Below are positions 1-12,306 of a DNA stretch of 64,000 bases, in pieces. This DNA comes from Portulaca oleracea (taxonomy: Eukaryota > Streptophyta > Magnoliopsida > Caryophyllales > Portulacaceae). The DNA lies in contig CM055882.1 of the NCBI GenBank assembly GCA_029582165.1, positions 18,927,867 to 18,991,866 on the forward strand, in the 5' to 3' direction. Within the stretch, counting starts at the first letter, position 1. Every line of letters starts with the position of its first letter. The notes beneath the pieces are model-generated. The model saw only the letters and a list, made by a program, of their open reading frames with translations, ran no database searches and was not told the DNA's origin. The translations under genes were made by a program, and so were the position numbers.

Positions 1-1146
1 TTAGCATTGTGCCCCATGCATGTATGCTTTTGACATTAGTAGGTTAATGAGTTGGTGGTGGTGGTGGTGTTTGTGTGTTCGTTGGCAAGTTCCACGTTTT
101 GGTTCCTTCCATTTTATTTGCTATTTTCCTCAAATGGTAGGCGGGGCCGGGTCTTATAGTTCACATTTCATTTCACATCATACTTGTAATATTATTATCG
201 TTCCTCGTTGTTGGAGAGATCTAAAGCGGGAACCCATTTCAACTAAAATTTATGGTACATAAGTTAAGTGAGGTTCCATCTTAAAATTAATTGGCGTTAA
301 CAGGAGTAGCTCACTTGACTTATATACCATGTTCTTTCTATTTACTTTTTCGATGTGAGACATTTTTATTCATGGGTGAATCCCAACACTAGTGTATACA
401 AATAAGGTTGTTAGAATTAGAATTCGAGTTAGAATCAGAATTGTAGAATCAAAATGAGGATCATAAGATTCTAAAACATTCGGCAAATAGAAAACAAGTT
501 TTCTTACCATCAAAATCTTAATAGATATAGACTAAAAGGAAGAAATATATTAAATTATATTTCAATTGACAATTTTAATACAAAACTTATATTTTTATGA
601 CAATTTTTAAGATGATAATGTGCGCAAATAATTTAAAATTCACGTAAGATCGTGATTCGAAGTGTAGGATTGTGGAATCATATCAAGAGTTTTTGGATTA
701 TAAAATCATAGTACCGTAGATTCGGATCAAGATTTTAATAACTATACAGTATGTGTTAAAATAGATAATATGTTGAATAATTTTCCTTTTTTTTAAAAAA
801 AGTATTCTATAGTTAAACAATTAAATCCATTGGGTCGATATACAAAGATGTCTAATAGGTCACTAATTTACGAGGAATGGGGCATATGTAAAAGAGGATA
901 TCGGGCTTAAAGTCTGTTTAGCCTACAACATTATACAGAATGAGTATTTAATGTGATTGCAGTACTCCAGTGTATAGTATAAGGTAATCATAAAACTTGG
1001 TCGGATCCCCATCTTATTTGATTGGAACTATTATGTAACTAATATAGTGCCACACGTTACACGAACTCTACTTAGCCATAAGCAATGTGGATTGTAGTAT
1101 TAGTAAGTAAGGTTGTCTTACACTATTGTTTAAATTTGGAAGGTCT
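1..1146. other. No gene recognised
   Basis: I see no supported gene here. A short TGG/GTG microsatellite lies at about 49-72. The rest is AT-rich single-copy-looking DNA. The short open frame starting at base 20 is explained by the microsatellite (a run of Trp codons). Confidence 0.6.
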
Positions 1147-1770
1147 GTTGGAAATATGGGGTAACACGGTCACTTGCATAAGATGAGGGATCACTTGGGT
1201 AGCTAGGAGCCGAGGGTCAACCTATCTCCTCTTAAGACTTATTCACTGGACCGCGAATAGACTTAAAGTTATAACCTAACCTCTTGTAAGAAAAGTACAA
1301 GATCTCTCAAGAACTCTCAAGAATGGCGCCGCAATTCAACACCTTAGGAGTGTGTTGAAGCTCTCTAGGAAAGATTGATAGAAGTGATTGAGGTGGTGTG
1401 AATGAATGGAATTCAGCCACTATTTATCGGACTTGGAGCATTCAAACTTATTCAAACTTGACAATCAATATAGCATGATTCTTGGGCATTGTCTATGGGA
1501 TGTCAATTATCATTATCAGATTGATCTTGATTGAGAAATCAGTCAAGAATAATCCATAATGATTCCCCAAGCATTTAATACCCAAGGCAGAAATCAAGAG
1601 GTTTCGAAAAAGAGCTCAACTGGGCTCCAACAAGGACTGTGTTGGCCTCAACACGACCCATACTGAACTAACACGATCCGTGTGACCCAGGGAGCCTTTT
1701 TTGACTCTTTGGATCCCAACACGACCCATGTCGTACTTGGTATAGTCTATGTAGGGTCCATTTTACTTTG
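1147..1770 (-). repeat. Possible LTR remnant
   Basis: Read on the minus strand, this stretch has the look of a retrotransposon LTR: a TATA-like CGATAAATAGTGG, a tract of about 200 bp with CTCTCAAGA repeats, and an end at ...TTTCCAACA (TG on the plus strand at 1147). No PBS, polypurine tract or partner LTR was found, so it would be solo or truncated. The right boundary is a guess. This is an inference from composition and motifs only. Confidence 0.28.
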
Positions 1771-2939
1771 TAAGCTAGATTGTGACCTTCTTGGTCAATC
1801 CTAAGCTTATAACTTGTTCCCTTATGCCTCTTGACTCTTGAAATACACCAACAAGGTCAAGGTAACTAAGGTCTATGAACATAGGAGTATATGGATAGCT
1901 AGGAAGAAAGCGAATACGGATTTTCAAGTTCATAAATGAGTAACATGAGATAGGGCATGTAAACAAGCACCAAATTAGACATGTAATTTCTAAGTGATTG
2001 ATTATGTAAAGAGAAATGGAAAGTAAATTAAACAAATACATAAACAAATGAACAAATTTAATACAATAGAAATGAAAACTATACAAGTAGAGACACAAAC
2101 AATGTGATTGTTGTTAAAAGTACCTTATCGCATAAAAAGTAATTCCAATGGAGCATAAGTTATGGAAACATGCTTATCATGGATGTGCCAAATAGAAGAG
2201 AGACACGACAAATGGAAATTGATCTCGCTTGTGGCCTCTCAACAACAAATTACAGGGAGAATCTAAATAGATACAATGCACCTCCATAAGTCTAGCTTTT
2301 GACAACTCTAACTAGGAATGACCTTACCTACCATCCCATAATCTAAATACCAATATCTTTATTCCCAAGACTCATGTAGCCACTTTCGTGATTAATGTTA
2401 TTTTCAAGTTTCAACCCAAATTATCCAACATATAGACTTTCAAGGTTGCTACATCCACTATGCCTAAGATCATGAACTCATAACTGTTAGATATTCACAT
2501 GAACAAGGATTTCTGAGAATGAAATAACTGTAAACTTAACACTTAACAAATAGATTATTGAATAGAAACAATATCCAATTGCATTAACTATATATCGAGG
2601 GAAAAAGCTGAGTTTCAAATCTCATACCAAGAGAAAGATTTTATGATGAAAACTTCTCAAGGGATGATCAAACTTCTCATTTTGTTTCGCTTTCGAAAGC
2701 TCTTCTCTTCTTTCTAGGATCCTTTGAGGTGGAAATGTAATAGAATGGAGTGGAGTGGATATCTTGCGTGGGTTGAATGAGGATGTGTCGATTAGTTTGT
2801 AAAGTGCGAGTCAATGATAAAAAGAGGGAATAAGAGCCCTACATAGGAAGAAGAAGACACTTTTCATTTGTTTGTTAAGAAAGTAGTGACATGTGCTTTT
2901 AGATAGCTAATAAGCAACTCTATGAGCTAGTTGTGACAC
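1771..2939. other. No gene recognised
   Basis: AT-rich DNA with no coding signal I can support. The 107-residue minus-strand frame at 1775-2098 is hydrophobic, has no recognisable motif and is probably chance. Confidence 0.5.
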
Positions 2940-3665
2940 TAAAATTGAATGCTTCACATTGAACCACACACGCACTTGCACGCGCTTGTATCAGGTGTTA
3001 GCTTTTGGAGGCTTTTTAGGAGGCACTTTGCACTTTGTACTCTTGTGCGCGGTGCCGATGTTTAGGTGCTTAATTACCTTATTTCAAATTATTTTTTATT
3101 TTACTTTATTTATTATCCAACTAGTTTGGATAATAATAAGCCAAATTTTATCCAAAGCCAACTGCCTTTCTCTATCCAAAATTCATCTTTATAATCTGCA
3201 GAAACAAAGGTGAAGATCAGAACTTGTTCTTTGGATCTTTCGTGAAGGCTTTATTATTCTTGGAGGATGTTTTCCAATGTACAGAACAATTGAGTGATAT
3301 AAGAAAATTATTTTCCTTACAACATTGATTTTATATCACATTTAAGCGTCTAATTCTCTTGTACACTCTATAATATAAATGAAGATATACTTGCCAATTC
3401 TACAAACTCTCCTGCTTTCAGGATCATGAATCTTGATTTCATGAAGGAAGACAAGTTTGATGGCTCAAATTACACTTGTTGGAAGGATAAGATGATGTTT
3501 TTACTCACTACTTCATCATTGTCTATCTTCTATATCCAAGTTTTCCTGAGATTGATGATGTTAAAGTGTCGAATCTACTAGAATACATGAAGAAGGTTGT
3601 AGAATTATAGAAGAAGAGGAAGGAACATTGTCCTTGCTTTTGCTAGGTAGACTCTGAGTCATGTC
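2940..3665 (+). mobile_element. Relic of a Copia element: LTR part plus gag start
   Basis: The first part (2940-3070, ATTGAACCACACACGCACTT...) matches, in the opposite orientation, the GC-rich segment of the Copia-1 LTRs (about 31200-31300 and 57640-57720). It is followed at 3414 by a gag fragment that aligns with the Copia-1 gag start. This is therefore a decayed relative of Copia-1 in plus orientation. Its ends are not defined, and it stops just before the Gypsy-1 LTR. Confidence 0.55.
3414..3665 (+). pseudogene. Copia gag N-terminal fragment
   Basis: Translation of 3414-3540 gives AFRIMNLDFMKEDKFDGSNY followed by TCWKDKMMFLLTT. This matches the Copia-1 gag start (FRIMNQDLIRLDKFDGTNF, then MRWKDKILFMLT) with the same spacing. 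Downstream a stop interrupts the Lys/Glu-rich stretch (KKRKEH), which corresponds to the Copia-1 segment KKKREEDEF. Only about 80 codons survive; no zinc knuckle, protease or pol follows. The Copia gag family builds the virus-like particle, but this piece cannot be functional. Confidence 0.6.
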
Positions 3666-3790
3666 TAAATATAGAAGTATGGTGTGGGTCAGGTTAACAC
3701 CCTGCGTCGCCTTTTAGATAACCTTAGAACGATAACGTTTTCCAATATCTTTTCTTTATAGTTTATCTCTAATGTTTTTCACTTTTGGTT

Positions 3791-5202
3791 TGCCGCAATG
3801 TAGGATGATGTTATATGGTCACCTTGGAATAATTTTAATGTTAGTGCTCTTGATGGAGACCATCCATCTAATAGTCCAAGTCCTATGTCAAGTTTCAAAG
3901 AGTTAGAGTCAACGGCAACAGTGTTATCACCAACACCATCACCATCACCATCACCAACAGTAACACTCATCCGGGAGTGTTTCATGATTGTCAAGAGAGT
4001 TGTAGTCAGCAACAACAGCAACAGGAACAACAACATCATAGTCTTGAGGAAGCCTTTTCTTAATTCCATATCTTTGGATTGAGAAAGATTCAGCCAAGCT
4101 TCCCTAGGAGAATTTTTTCCATTGGTATGCCAACTATTAGGTCCAAACAAATGCAGACATGTCTAAGTCCAAGAACATCAAGATTTAGCATCAGACCAAC
4201 AAGGGTCACAAGTTCAAGTTTTTCCAGATTTGTCAATTTTCCAATTCTAACAAGTATTTTCAAGTTTGCAAGTACATGGAAGCTTCTCAACCAAAATGAG
4301 ATTTCTCGATTGTTTAGGAATCCATGAGAAGTCTACTTTAAACTATATTTGACTGTAGTGAAACAAAATGGTAGATTGTTTTCAGCAATCCAATGTACAT
4401 TATCAGGTCGACAAGGTTCAAGTTTTAGCAATTCCAGTTCAAGCATCTACAACGGAGGGTATTTAAGTCTTTTACCATCAAGCTCGGGTTGTTGAGATTA
4501 TTCCAGCTCAGTTTGGTGAGTTAGGGCACGGTATCAAAGAGAAGAGAGAGATCAATTACCTTCCAGCCTAGGAAATGGTTCTATTGGCTCATTTTGCCTT
4601 TATCTTGGTTTTGATCCAATCAGAAACAAGTTTGTATTTCCTTTTAATTATTCATTTAAGCCGGTCATTTTTAGTTAGAATGTAATATAATATGATGTAT
4701 TAAGTTAGTAGAAGTCAGTTTAGTTTAGTTAAGGGAGATTAGAAGGTTCCTTCATGAATAAGAAACCTCTAATTGAACTAATTAGGAGTTAGCTATATAT
4801 AGTCTATTTCCAGCTGCTTGTACGAATTAATCAGTGATTTGAATAGCATTTTGAGTGCCTTGTTGAGCCTCTCGTTTGTGAGTGACAGTATACTCCCGTT
4901 TGACTAAGTCTACTTCAGTATCTAGGATTGGCAATCCAAGTGGTGTGTGTAGAGCTCGATTGTTTCAGTGGTGGTGTGTATGTATCCATTGAGATGATCA
5001 AGTCCTTGCCCTTGTCATTCTTGTTGTGGTGAGTCTGTATCAGCTTGAATATAAGTCTGTCCTTTTTATTCTTCATTAGTTTATCATCCATTCCAGCTAA
5101 TTGCATCCAATTAGCTTTTGTTAAGTCCCAATAGAACATGGGAGAGTACTCATGTGGTGTTTGTGAGGTCAAACTCTGATCTTTGTGACCTTGCATAGAT
5201 CA
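3791..5202 (+). repeat. Gypsy-1 5' LTR
   Basis: Begins TGCCGCAATGTAGG and ends ...GCATAGATCA. It matches 12307-13757 over its full length. It contains a TATA-like element (GCTATATATAGTC, about 4791-4803), consistent with a U3 promoter, followed by a roughly 400-bp R-U5 region. The short frames inside it (for example 3779-4150 minus) are LTR sequence and not genes. Confidence 0.75.
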
Positions 5203-5204
5203 TC

Positions 5205-5218
5205 TTGGTATCAAAGTC
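5205..5218 (+). other. Gypsy-1 primer binding site
   Basis: TTGGTATCAAAGTC lies 2 bp after the 5' LTR. It resembles the initiator Met-tRNA PBS (TGGTATCAGAGC) with two or three changes. Its position directly after the LTR supports the LTR end at 5202. Confidence 0.6.
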
Positions 5219-5249
5219 CCTGGAGGGAGTATTGTTTGTGTAGTTCAAG

Positions 5250-6242
5250 ATGTCCGACACTAGTAGAACACCTTAGGAGGTAGTAGAACAAGCTTTTAAA
5301 GATAAGGATGATTTGGAGAAGAAGATGTAGCTTATGAGTTATCAGTTGCTGTACTATATGCAATTGCATAGGAATGAACTTAATCGAGAAACTGATGAAG
5401 AGTATGAAGAAGAAGAAGAGGAGAATCCATTAGTGGATCAGGAAGAGGTGGTAGAGGGTCTAGACACTATAGAAGGAGGAGGTACACTAGAAGATCACCT
5501 AGGAGTAGTAAAGTTGAAGCTAAGAGTGGGAGTGACAAGGAAGAAAGGAGGGGAGACAAGAGAATAGAAAAGTTGGATTTTAAGATTGATATCCCTGAAT
5601 ATGCCAGAGAATAGGACCCTAATGTATTTCTAAATTGGTTACAAACTGTGGAGATAGTGTTTGATCTGAAGGAGGTATCTGAGGAGCATAAGGTGAAGTT
5701 GGTTGCTTTAAAATTGAAGAAGTATGCTTCTACTTGGTTGACTAATTTGTAGAGAAGGAGAATGGAGATAGGTGAGGATAAGGTCAATCAATACTTAGGT
5801 CGAGATGAGGCAGAAGCTCAAAGAGAAGTTCCTGAAAATTATATGAAGGAGAATTATGCAAAGTTACAACACGGTTCAAGGGAGCAAGTCAGTAGAAGAA
5901 TACACCAAAGAGTTTAAACATCTTCTGTGGAAGTGTAGCATGCTGGAGAATGAAGTGCAGACCTTTGTAATTTATATTGCAGGTCAGAATGATAATATTA
6001 AGATTGTTGTTGAGTTGCAGGTGTACGATTCACTTGATGAGCTGAGCTCTTTAGCTCACAAAGTGGAGCAGCAGAAGAAGGCCCGAGGGAAGGAGTCTAA
6101 CAACAAGTATCCACCTAAAACCTTCACACAAACCAAGCCAAACCCTTATCATAGATCTTATACTTCCCCACAAAGAGCCTATCCACCCCCATAACAACCA
6201 ACCTCAACCTACATATCAAGCCCCTAAACCACCCCAAAGCCA
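5250..6242 (+). pseudogene. Gypsy-1 gag pseudogene
   Basis: A Retrotrans_gag-type reading frame starts at ATG 5250 but is cut by several stops (for example in the first 30 codons) and at least two frameshifts (about 5490 and 5810-5870). Readable landmarks are an acidic DEEYEEEEEENP stretch, the gag core (KVKLVALKLKKYASTWLTNL) and the later segment SVEEYTKEFKHLLWKC ... LDELSSLAHKVEQQKK. The last two closely resemble the gag of the nested element at 6635-10789, so the two elements are related. Gag would form the particle that packages element RNA. The frame ends in a Pro-rich tail where a solo LTR has inserted; no zinc knuckle remains. Confidence 0.7.
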
Positions 6243-6634
6243 TGTAACACCCAACAAATTTTAATCAAGTTTTAGCAAACTTAATACGTGATTATTTTAG
6301 AAAATTGTTTTTAATCATTCTTTACACTATCAATTAAGTGCCAGCGTATTTTAATTATTCATTCATTTATTTATTTATGTTCGAATTATTTATTTACTTG
6401 TCATGAAATTATATCGCAACACTTCATGAATAAAATTATTACTAAGCCAAAATTAGTTTATGCTCTTATGAATTCCCTTTTCTTTTATTAATCTAAAATA
6501 GAGTTTACTTGCTCTTCCACTTTCCAATCAATATCAAATAATCTTGAGAGATTATACCAATAACAAGCTTAATCTCTAATATACTCTTAATGCATGTATG
6601 TGGACACTTCCAAGTCTAATATACATGCTATACT

Positions 6635-7533
6635 TGATGCATAATGGGACCAAGGGATGATCACATTACACACAATCTAAGGATCTTTAAAAACGAAGAT
6701 AGGAATCTCCCTTCTCAAAGTTCAAAAGAACCAAAAATGGAGTAGAAATGGATGAAAAAGATGAATGATAAACGAAAAGAAGAATGGATTCGTTTACCAA
6801 AGTGATGATGGACGCTTAATGTTTGATGAATGATGGATGAATGGCGAATGAATGGTTGAACGAATGATGAACGTCACTTTGATGAATGGACGAATGCTCC
6901 TTGAACAATCCAATGTTGTTTGATTCTTGAAAGAACATTCAAAGTTGGATGAATGTAGATGAACGTTTAAATGGATGGATGAATGTTTGATAATGGCTTT
7001 GAAGATTCTTGGAGGATATAGTCACACCACCTTCAAGAGACCTTCAATTCCTTCCTATCACCACCAAGGACGCCAACCTTGGATAGAAGAAGGGGATAGT
7101 TCCGATCCTCCCTCAAGAGAAACGAAGAGACACTAGCACAAAGCTAGAGAGAAACACATCATGTGTTTGGTTTGTATTTCAATTCAATAAGGTGTGTTTA
7201 CAAGGCACCCTAAGGGGTCTATTTATACTAGTAGAGGCCCCCTTAGGCGTGTGGTATGAAAGAAATTACAACCATCTAGCTTACATCATCCTAATCAAAT
7301 GATTACATCATAAAGAAACAAATGAACTAAGCTAGATTACAAATGATCAACTCTAGGACACCTTACATGATAGCTTGATGGTTCTTGAGTTAAGGAGCAA
7401 ATTACTTGAGTACCCTTGTAGATTTCTTCCAAATAGAGAGATATGTAAGAGATGTGAGCTCTTCTTCCATGTAGATGGGTATTTGATGTTTCTCTAGTTG
7501 ACCTTGATGTATATGGCCATCAAATATACATCA
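6635..7533 (-). repeat. Gypsy-2 3' LTR
   Basis: 899 bp, TG...CA ends, nearly identical to 9820-10789. The right copy has about 70 extra bases at about 10528-10605, so one of the two has changed since insertion. The LTR contains many GATGAATG/AATGGATG-like short repeats at about 6740-6990. Confidence 0.85.
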
Positions 7534-7548
7534 TACTCCCCTGGTTGA
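7534..7548 (-). other. Gypsy-2 polypurine tract
   Basis: On the minus strand ACCAGGGGAGTA directly precedes the 3' LTR start TGATGTATAT. This is the usual plus-strand priming site of Gypsy elements. Confidence 0.65.
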
Positions 7549-7582
7549 AAAATTTTGTCCTCAAACTTGGAGCATCACTCTC

Positions 7583-8278
7583 TTACTCGCCTTCTTCACA
7601 AAAATCACAAACTTTCTTTTTAAAGGCTTTGAAATCGTCATATATCCCTTTGATGAACTTTTTCATCTTTCTCCCAAGTAATCCATGGGCACTATAAGAC
7701 TTGGATCCTCGAACTTTCATCATGGATGTAGATATCCCATGTAGCTTCTTAATTCCCAAGTCAAGTTTCACCACTTGGCCCTTATCATTTAGCATGAAAT
7801 GATCCACTTTGATGACTTTAGCTTCTTGGCTCCTTCGAATCCTTGGCTCTTCAACCATAAGATTCAAGTTGACTTCTCTTGGGTACACATGGAAGATACA
7901 CTTCATAGGAGAATTCCAAATTGGGTGCTTGCTTGGATCCGTTTTGCTTTCCTCCAAATTTGTAAGAGTAAGATTCTTATGCCTTTCATGCTCATGATCC
8001 ACCTTCATAATCGACACAATATGGCTTTCTTCCTCCTTAGGCCGAGAAGATAGTGCTAGAGGTGTCAAAGTGATCTTCTTTTGATTGAGAGTGAAAGTAT
8101 AAGTGTTGGATCTCCCATCATGCATGACACTCCTATCAAATAACCATGGTCTTCCCAACAAAATATGACAAGTATCCATAGGAACAATATCACACCATAA
8201 GGAATCTTTATAATTCTTTCCAATTGACAGACTTACCAAGACCCTTTGATCCACACGAATGTCTTGGCCTTGGCTTAG
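7583..8278 (-). pseudogene. Gypsy-2 protease C-terminal part and unique tail
   Basis: The frame continues from gag after an in-frame TAG at 8279-8281. The first part (8254-8100) carries the conserved block VLVSLSIGKNYKDSLWCDIV ... CHILLGRPW, which in full Gypsy polyproteins lies between the retropepsin active site and the reverse transcriptase. After HDGRSNTYTF the protein diverges into about 150 residues rich in Lys and Glu with no family I recognise, ending KVCDFCEEGE just before the polypurine tract. No YxDD motif or RT block follows. The tail is either a unique gag-PR terminus or what remains after an old pol deletion. Confidence 0.7.
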
Positions 8279-9588
8279 CTAACGTACGGTGTAAGGCGTG
8301 GGATGAGGGATATCTTCCAATTGCAACTTGTTGACCATTGTTGTAGAGGCCGCATTGGTGCAACTTCCTCCATCTATGATTAATGAACACACTTTTCCAT
8401 TGGTTGTACAACGAGAGCGAAAGATAGCCTCCCTTTGCACTTGGACATTCGGCACATGAAGCACATCCAAGTCTCTTCTTACAACAAGTAACTCTCCTTC
8501 ATCCGGCTCTTCTACACATTCCTCTTCCACACTTTCTTCCTCATTCACGTCAATAGGGCCAACTACTTCCTCTTCATTCTTTCTTTCATTATACTCCGGG
8601 TCTACATACAAAGCACTTTGATATTCCACCAAAGATACTACTCTCTTGTTTGGGCACTCCGAGGCATAATGACCTAACCCTTGGCAACGGAAACACCTTC
8701 GTGGGGCTAGAGTTTTGGCTTCTTGGACGTGGCGTTTAGGGATGGATGGGGGCTGATTTTGTGGAGTTCTTTTTGTGGAAAATTGGGGGTTTTGTAGTGG
8801 CGTGTGGGGGAGTGTAGAGTAGGATGATTCTTGTGGAGTTTGGTATTTGTTTAGGACTTCTTTTCCCTTATTTCTCCTTTGCCTTTCAACTTTAAGAGAC
8901 AAAGAACTCAACTCATCCAAGGATTTATAAGGTTGCAACTCAACAACATGTCTAATCCAATCATTAAGACCAAAAAGATAACGTACCAAAGTTTGTGGCT
9001 CGTCCTCTTTAAGATCACACCTCCAAAACAAATGCTCAAATTCTTTGGTGTACTCCTCTACGCTTCTACCTCCTTGGACCAACTTTTGTAGCTTGTAGTA
9101 GTTGTCACGTAGGTAGCTAGGTGGTAAGAACTTCTCTTGAAGCTTCTTTTTCATTTTATCCCATGTACGCACCTTGTCCTTTCCTTTAGCTTCCCGCTTT
9201 TTTTGCAAGTTTGTCCACCAAATACTTGCATGTTTTCGTAGCTTCAAGGCAACATACTTGACCTTCTTGTTATCATCCACGTCTTTGAGATCAAAGACTC
9301 TCTCCACGGTTTGCCTCCAATCCAAGAAAACCTCCGGATCAAGATTTCCAACAAATTCGGGGATTTCTACTTTGAAGTCGAATCTCTCCTCCTTTGGGAA
9401 CGTCTTCTTGGAACATCCTCATCACTATCATTGGTCTCACTTTCACCATGGGTCACTCTATGTTGTAGATGCATGTATTTCTTTAGTTGATCGTTGAGAT
9501 AAACGATTCTTTGCTTCATCGCTTCAACATCTTCTTGAGACGTTGTGGGAGACTTCGTAGGAGAACTTGAACTAGCCATTTGAACCAA
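8279..9588 (-). pseudogene. Gypsy-2 gag with zinc knuckle and protease start
   Basis: The reading begins MVQMASSSSPTKSPTTSQED near 9588, with an acidic/Arg-rich linker (DEDVPRRRSQRRRDS). One frameshift near 9380-9400 separates this from the main 348-residue block (9325-8279). That block holds the Retrotrans_gag core (WRQTVERVFDLKDVDD ... LQEKFLPPSYLRDNYYKLQ), SVEEYTKEFEHLFWRC, and a CX2CX4HX4C knuckle (CFRCQGLGHYASEC) at about residues 215-228. An aspartic-protease-like SLIIDGGSCTNAAS follows near residue 318. The family active site is usually D(S/T)G; here it reads DGG. The block ends at an in-frame TAG after YTVR. Confidence 0.8.
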
Positions 9589-9803
9589 TCTTGCAACAAA
9601 AAGATCACAAGAAACTCATGGTTGGGGGGGTTAGCACGTAAGGGACGAGAGGTGGGATGTGTTTGGGGTTCAGATTGTGTTTGGGCTTATGGGTTCTTTG
9701 TGGACCTAATGGGAAACGTGTAATGGAGGGATGGTGGGGGATGGATTTGTGATGGAAAGATTGCAAAAAGATGGTTCAAGAACTAAGAGAATCAAACTCA
9801 AAA

Positions 9804-9816
9804 GCTCTGATACCAA
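9804..9816 (-). other. Gypsy-2 primer binding site (initiator Met-tRNA)
   Basis: Reverse complement reads TTGGTATCAGAGC, 3 bp inside the 5' LTR. It is an exact match to the common plant Met-tRNA PBS. Confidence 0.85.
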
Positions 9817-9819
9817 TTT

Positions 9820-10789
9820 TGATGCATAATGGGACCAAGGGATGATCACATTACACACAATCTAAGGATCTTTAAAAACGAAGATAGGAATCTCCCTTCT
9901 CAAAGTTCAAAAGAACAAAAAATGGAGTAGAAATGGATGAAAAAGATGAATGATAAACGAAAAGAAGAATGGATTCGTTTACCAAAGTGATGATGAACGC
10001 TTAATGTTTGATGAATGATGGATGAATGGCGAATGAATGGTTGAACGAATGATGAATGTCACTTTGATGAATGGACGAATGCTCCTTGAACAATCCAATG
10101 TTGTTTAATTCTTGAAAGAACATTCAAAGTTGGATGAATGTAGATGAACGTTTGAATGGATGGATGAATGTTTGATAATGGCTTTGAAGATTCTTGGAGG
10201 ATATAGTCACACCACCTTCAAGAGACCTTCAATTCCTTCCTATCACCACCAAGGATGCCAACCTTGGATAAAAGAAGGAGATAGTTCCGATCCTCCCTCA
10301 AGAGAAACGAAGAGACACTAGCACAAAGCTGGAGAGAAACACATCATGTGTTTGGTTTGTATTTCAATTCAATAAGGTGTGTTTACAAGGCACCCTAAGA
10401 GGTCTATTTATACTAGTAGAGGCCCCCTTAGGCGTGTGGTATGAAAGAAATTATAACCATCTAGCTTACATCATCCTAATCAAATGATTACATCATAAAG
10501 AAACAAATGAACTAAGCTAGATTATAAATGATGATAACTTGCTCAATACTTAACCAAATCTAAAGATTCTTGAACCCTTGGAAAGCTCTTGGAATGTAGA
10601 TTAATTCACTCTAGGACACCTTCCATGATAGCTTGATGGTTCAAGTTAAGGAGCAAATTACTTGAGTACCCTTGTAGATTTCTTCCAAATAGAGAGATAT
10701 GTGAGAGATGTGAGCTCTTCTTCCATGTAGGTGGGTATTTGATGTTTCTCTAGTTGACCTTGATGTATATGGCCATCAAATATACATCA
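9820..10789 (-). repeat. Gypsy-2 5' LTR
   Basis: 970 bp, partner of 6635-7533, with the same terminal sequences and followed by the TSD copy ATACT at 10790-10794. Confidence 0.85.
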
Positions 10790-12290
10790 ATACTCCTTTT
10801 CAAATATCAGACCCTAAAAACAGGGGAATTTTTACAAAAAGAAGCTGCTTTATACCCCTTTTCTCCTTCTCCTTCCCAACAAGCTGACCTTCCCAAGTCC
10901 CAATCCCACCATTATCAAAAGCTTACAATGGCTGACATCTTTACCAATAATGCAAACTTTCAGCCATGAATATGTGTTTTATATTCAGATTGGAAACTTA
11001 TAAATTGAGAAACAAATCAAAACAATCAACACAACTTCATTCCCCTTCACCCCTCCTTTCCTCGATCGACAACCACCACCATCGACCACCACCATCAACA
11101 CCAGCCGCCACCCAGAAAATCACCAACCACAATATCCAAAACCACCATGACCGCCCCGAATCAAGACCCAATCTTAAAGTTCAATTCAAACAACCACTCA
11201 CCCACCTCTCTCTGTCCAAATTCGACAACCACCACCACCGCCACACCCTCTGCAACCACCGCCCAAACTACACCATTTACAACCCAAAATCGTCGGAAAA
11301 CACCCCACCAAAGTACCCAAAATAGAAACACAAACGTGGGTTTTTCTTTATCTTTGAACCACCAACAATCGCTGACCACGAACCCACTCGACCGAGCCTA
11401 CCTCCGCCCTCCACCATCGTTCCCGACCTCTGACCGTCGGACGTTGCTGCCCGTCATTGCCCCCGTCGCTCAAAACCACCGACCGCCCTGCTCTGTTTCC
11501 TTGTCTCTAACTGACGTTCAATTTGAGGAAGAAGAAGAGAGTGAGGAAGGCCCTCTCTTATTTATTTTCTTCAAGCTTTTGGGCCACTTAAACAGCCCAT
11601 TCCTCTTGTGGTAAATACTAAAAACCTAATTCCCTTCTAAATTCCTAATTCTTCTAATTCTTTTGCTTTCCTAAATTAATTTATTCCATATCCCATTAAA
11701 ATTCAGATCTAGTTGTTTAATTCCATTGTCCAAAGTAAGGAGAAATTTATCAATTGATCCGGGAACGACAAGGGAAGCAAGATTAAATACCCAAGGACCA
11801 ACAATCAACCTAGGATTTAAGAAAACACCCAACTTAGAACTCAAGAACAACACCAATTTCTAGGGTTTTGATGCATTATCAACAAAAACAACAACAAGAA
11901 CAAAGAAGATATGAACAAGGATAAAGATTGCTCACCATCTTGAACTCAAGCCTTCCATGGATGTTTAAAAGAGATCCACCAACAAGCCAAAGAGAGACCC
12001 AATAGACTTCACCAAGATTAGCATAAAGAAACACCAACTAATTCTTAAATGAGCCACTCCCAATCACCACCATTAATGGATAAAGAAGAGGAAGATTTAA
12101 GGGGGGAGGGTTTTCAAATACCCAAGAAGAATTTATCTTCCAAGTGCTTAAAATTTTCATTCAAAGTTATCTTCTCTTACAATTGGGGGAGTATTTGAAG
12201 AGGATGGGAGATAATGAAGATGCCAAATATTACAAAAGTGCCATTACAACTCAATGAATTTAAAGGGAAAACAAAATAAAAGGGATGAAA

Positions 12291-12306
12291 AAGGGAAAAA
12301 AAAAGT
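12291..12306 (+). other. Gypsy-1 polypurine tract
   Basis: AAGGGAAAAAAAAAG lies directly before the 3' LTR, the expected place for the plus-strand primer. Only about 58 bp of internal sequence remains between it and the solo LTR. Confidence 0.5.

Larger units (their letters stand above)
6635..10789 (-). mobile_element. Gypsy-2, non-autonomous gag-protease LTR retrotransposon (TR-GAG type)
   Basis: LTRs at 6635-7533 and 9820-10789 begin TGATGCATAATGGG and end ...AAATATACATCA. They are flanked by a perfect 5-bp target duplication, ATACT (6630-6634 and 10790-10794). The internal region is only 2286 bp. It carries a PBS for initiator Met-tRNA next to the right LTR, gag with a zinc knuckle, a retropepsin-like segment and a unique C-terminal region, then a polypurine tract. 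There is no reverse transcriptase, RNase H or integrase, and no sign of a second break where they might have been lost. This is the layout described for plant TR-GAG elements, which rely on enzymes from autonomous relatives. Confidence 0.85.
6243..12248 (-). repeat. Probable solo Gypsy LTR, split by a nested element
   Basis: The outer ends are TGTAACACCCAAC on the left and ...GTGCCATTACA on the right. On the minus strand this reads TGTAATGGC...GGGTGTTACA, a typical Gypsy LTR start and end. It interrupts the Gypsy-1 gag at 6243. Without the nested Gypsy-2 and its duplicated TSD copy it is about 1.85 kb. The interior (11000-11620) is rich in CCA/CAC and resembles an LTR leader; long frames there are compositional. 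The flanking 5-mers AGCCA and ACTCA match at only three of five bases, so the boundaries and the solo-LTR call are tentative. Confidence 0.45.

Noticed and set aside
1775..2098. Hydrophobic 107-residue minus frame
   Set aside because: AT-rich chance frame with no signal peptide logic, domain or homologous neighbour.
11147..11614. 155-residue Thr/Pro-rich frame
   Set aside because: CCA/CAC-rich LTR leader composition; no start context, domain or conserved neighbour.
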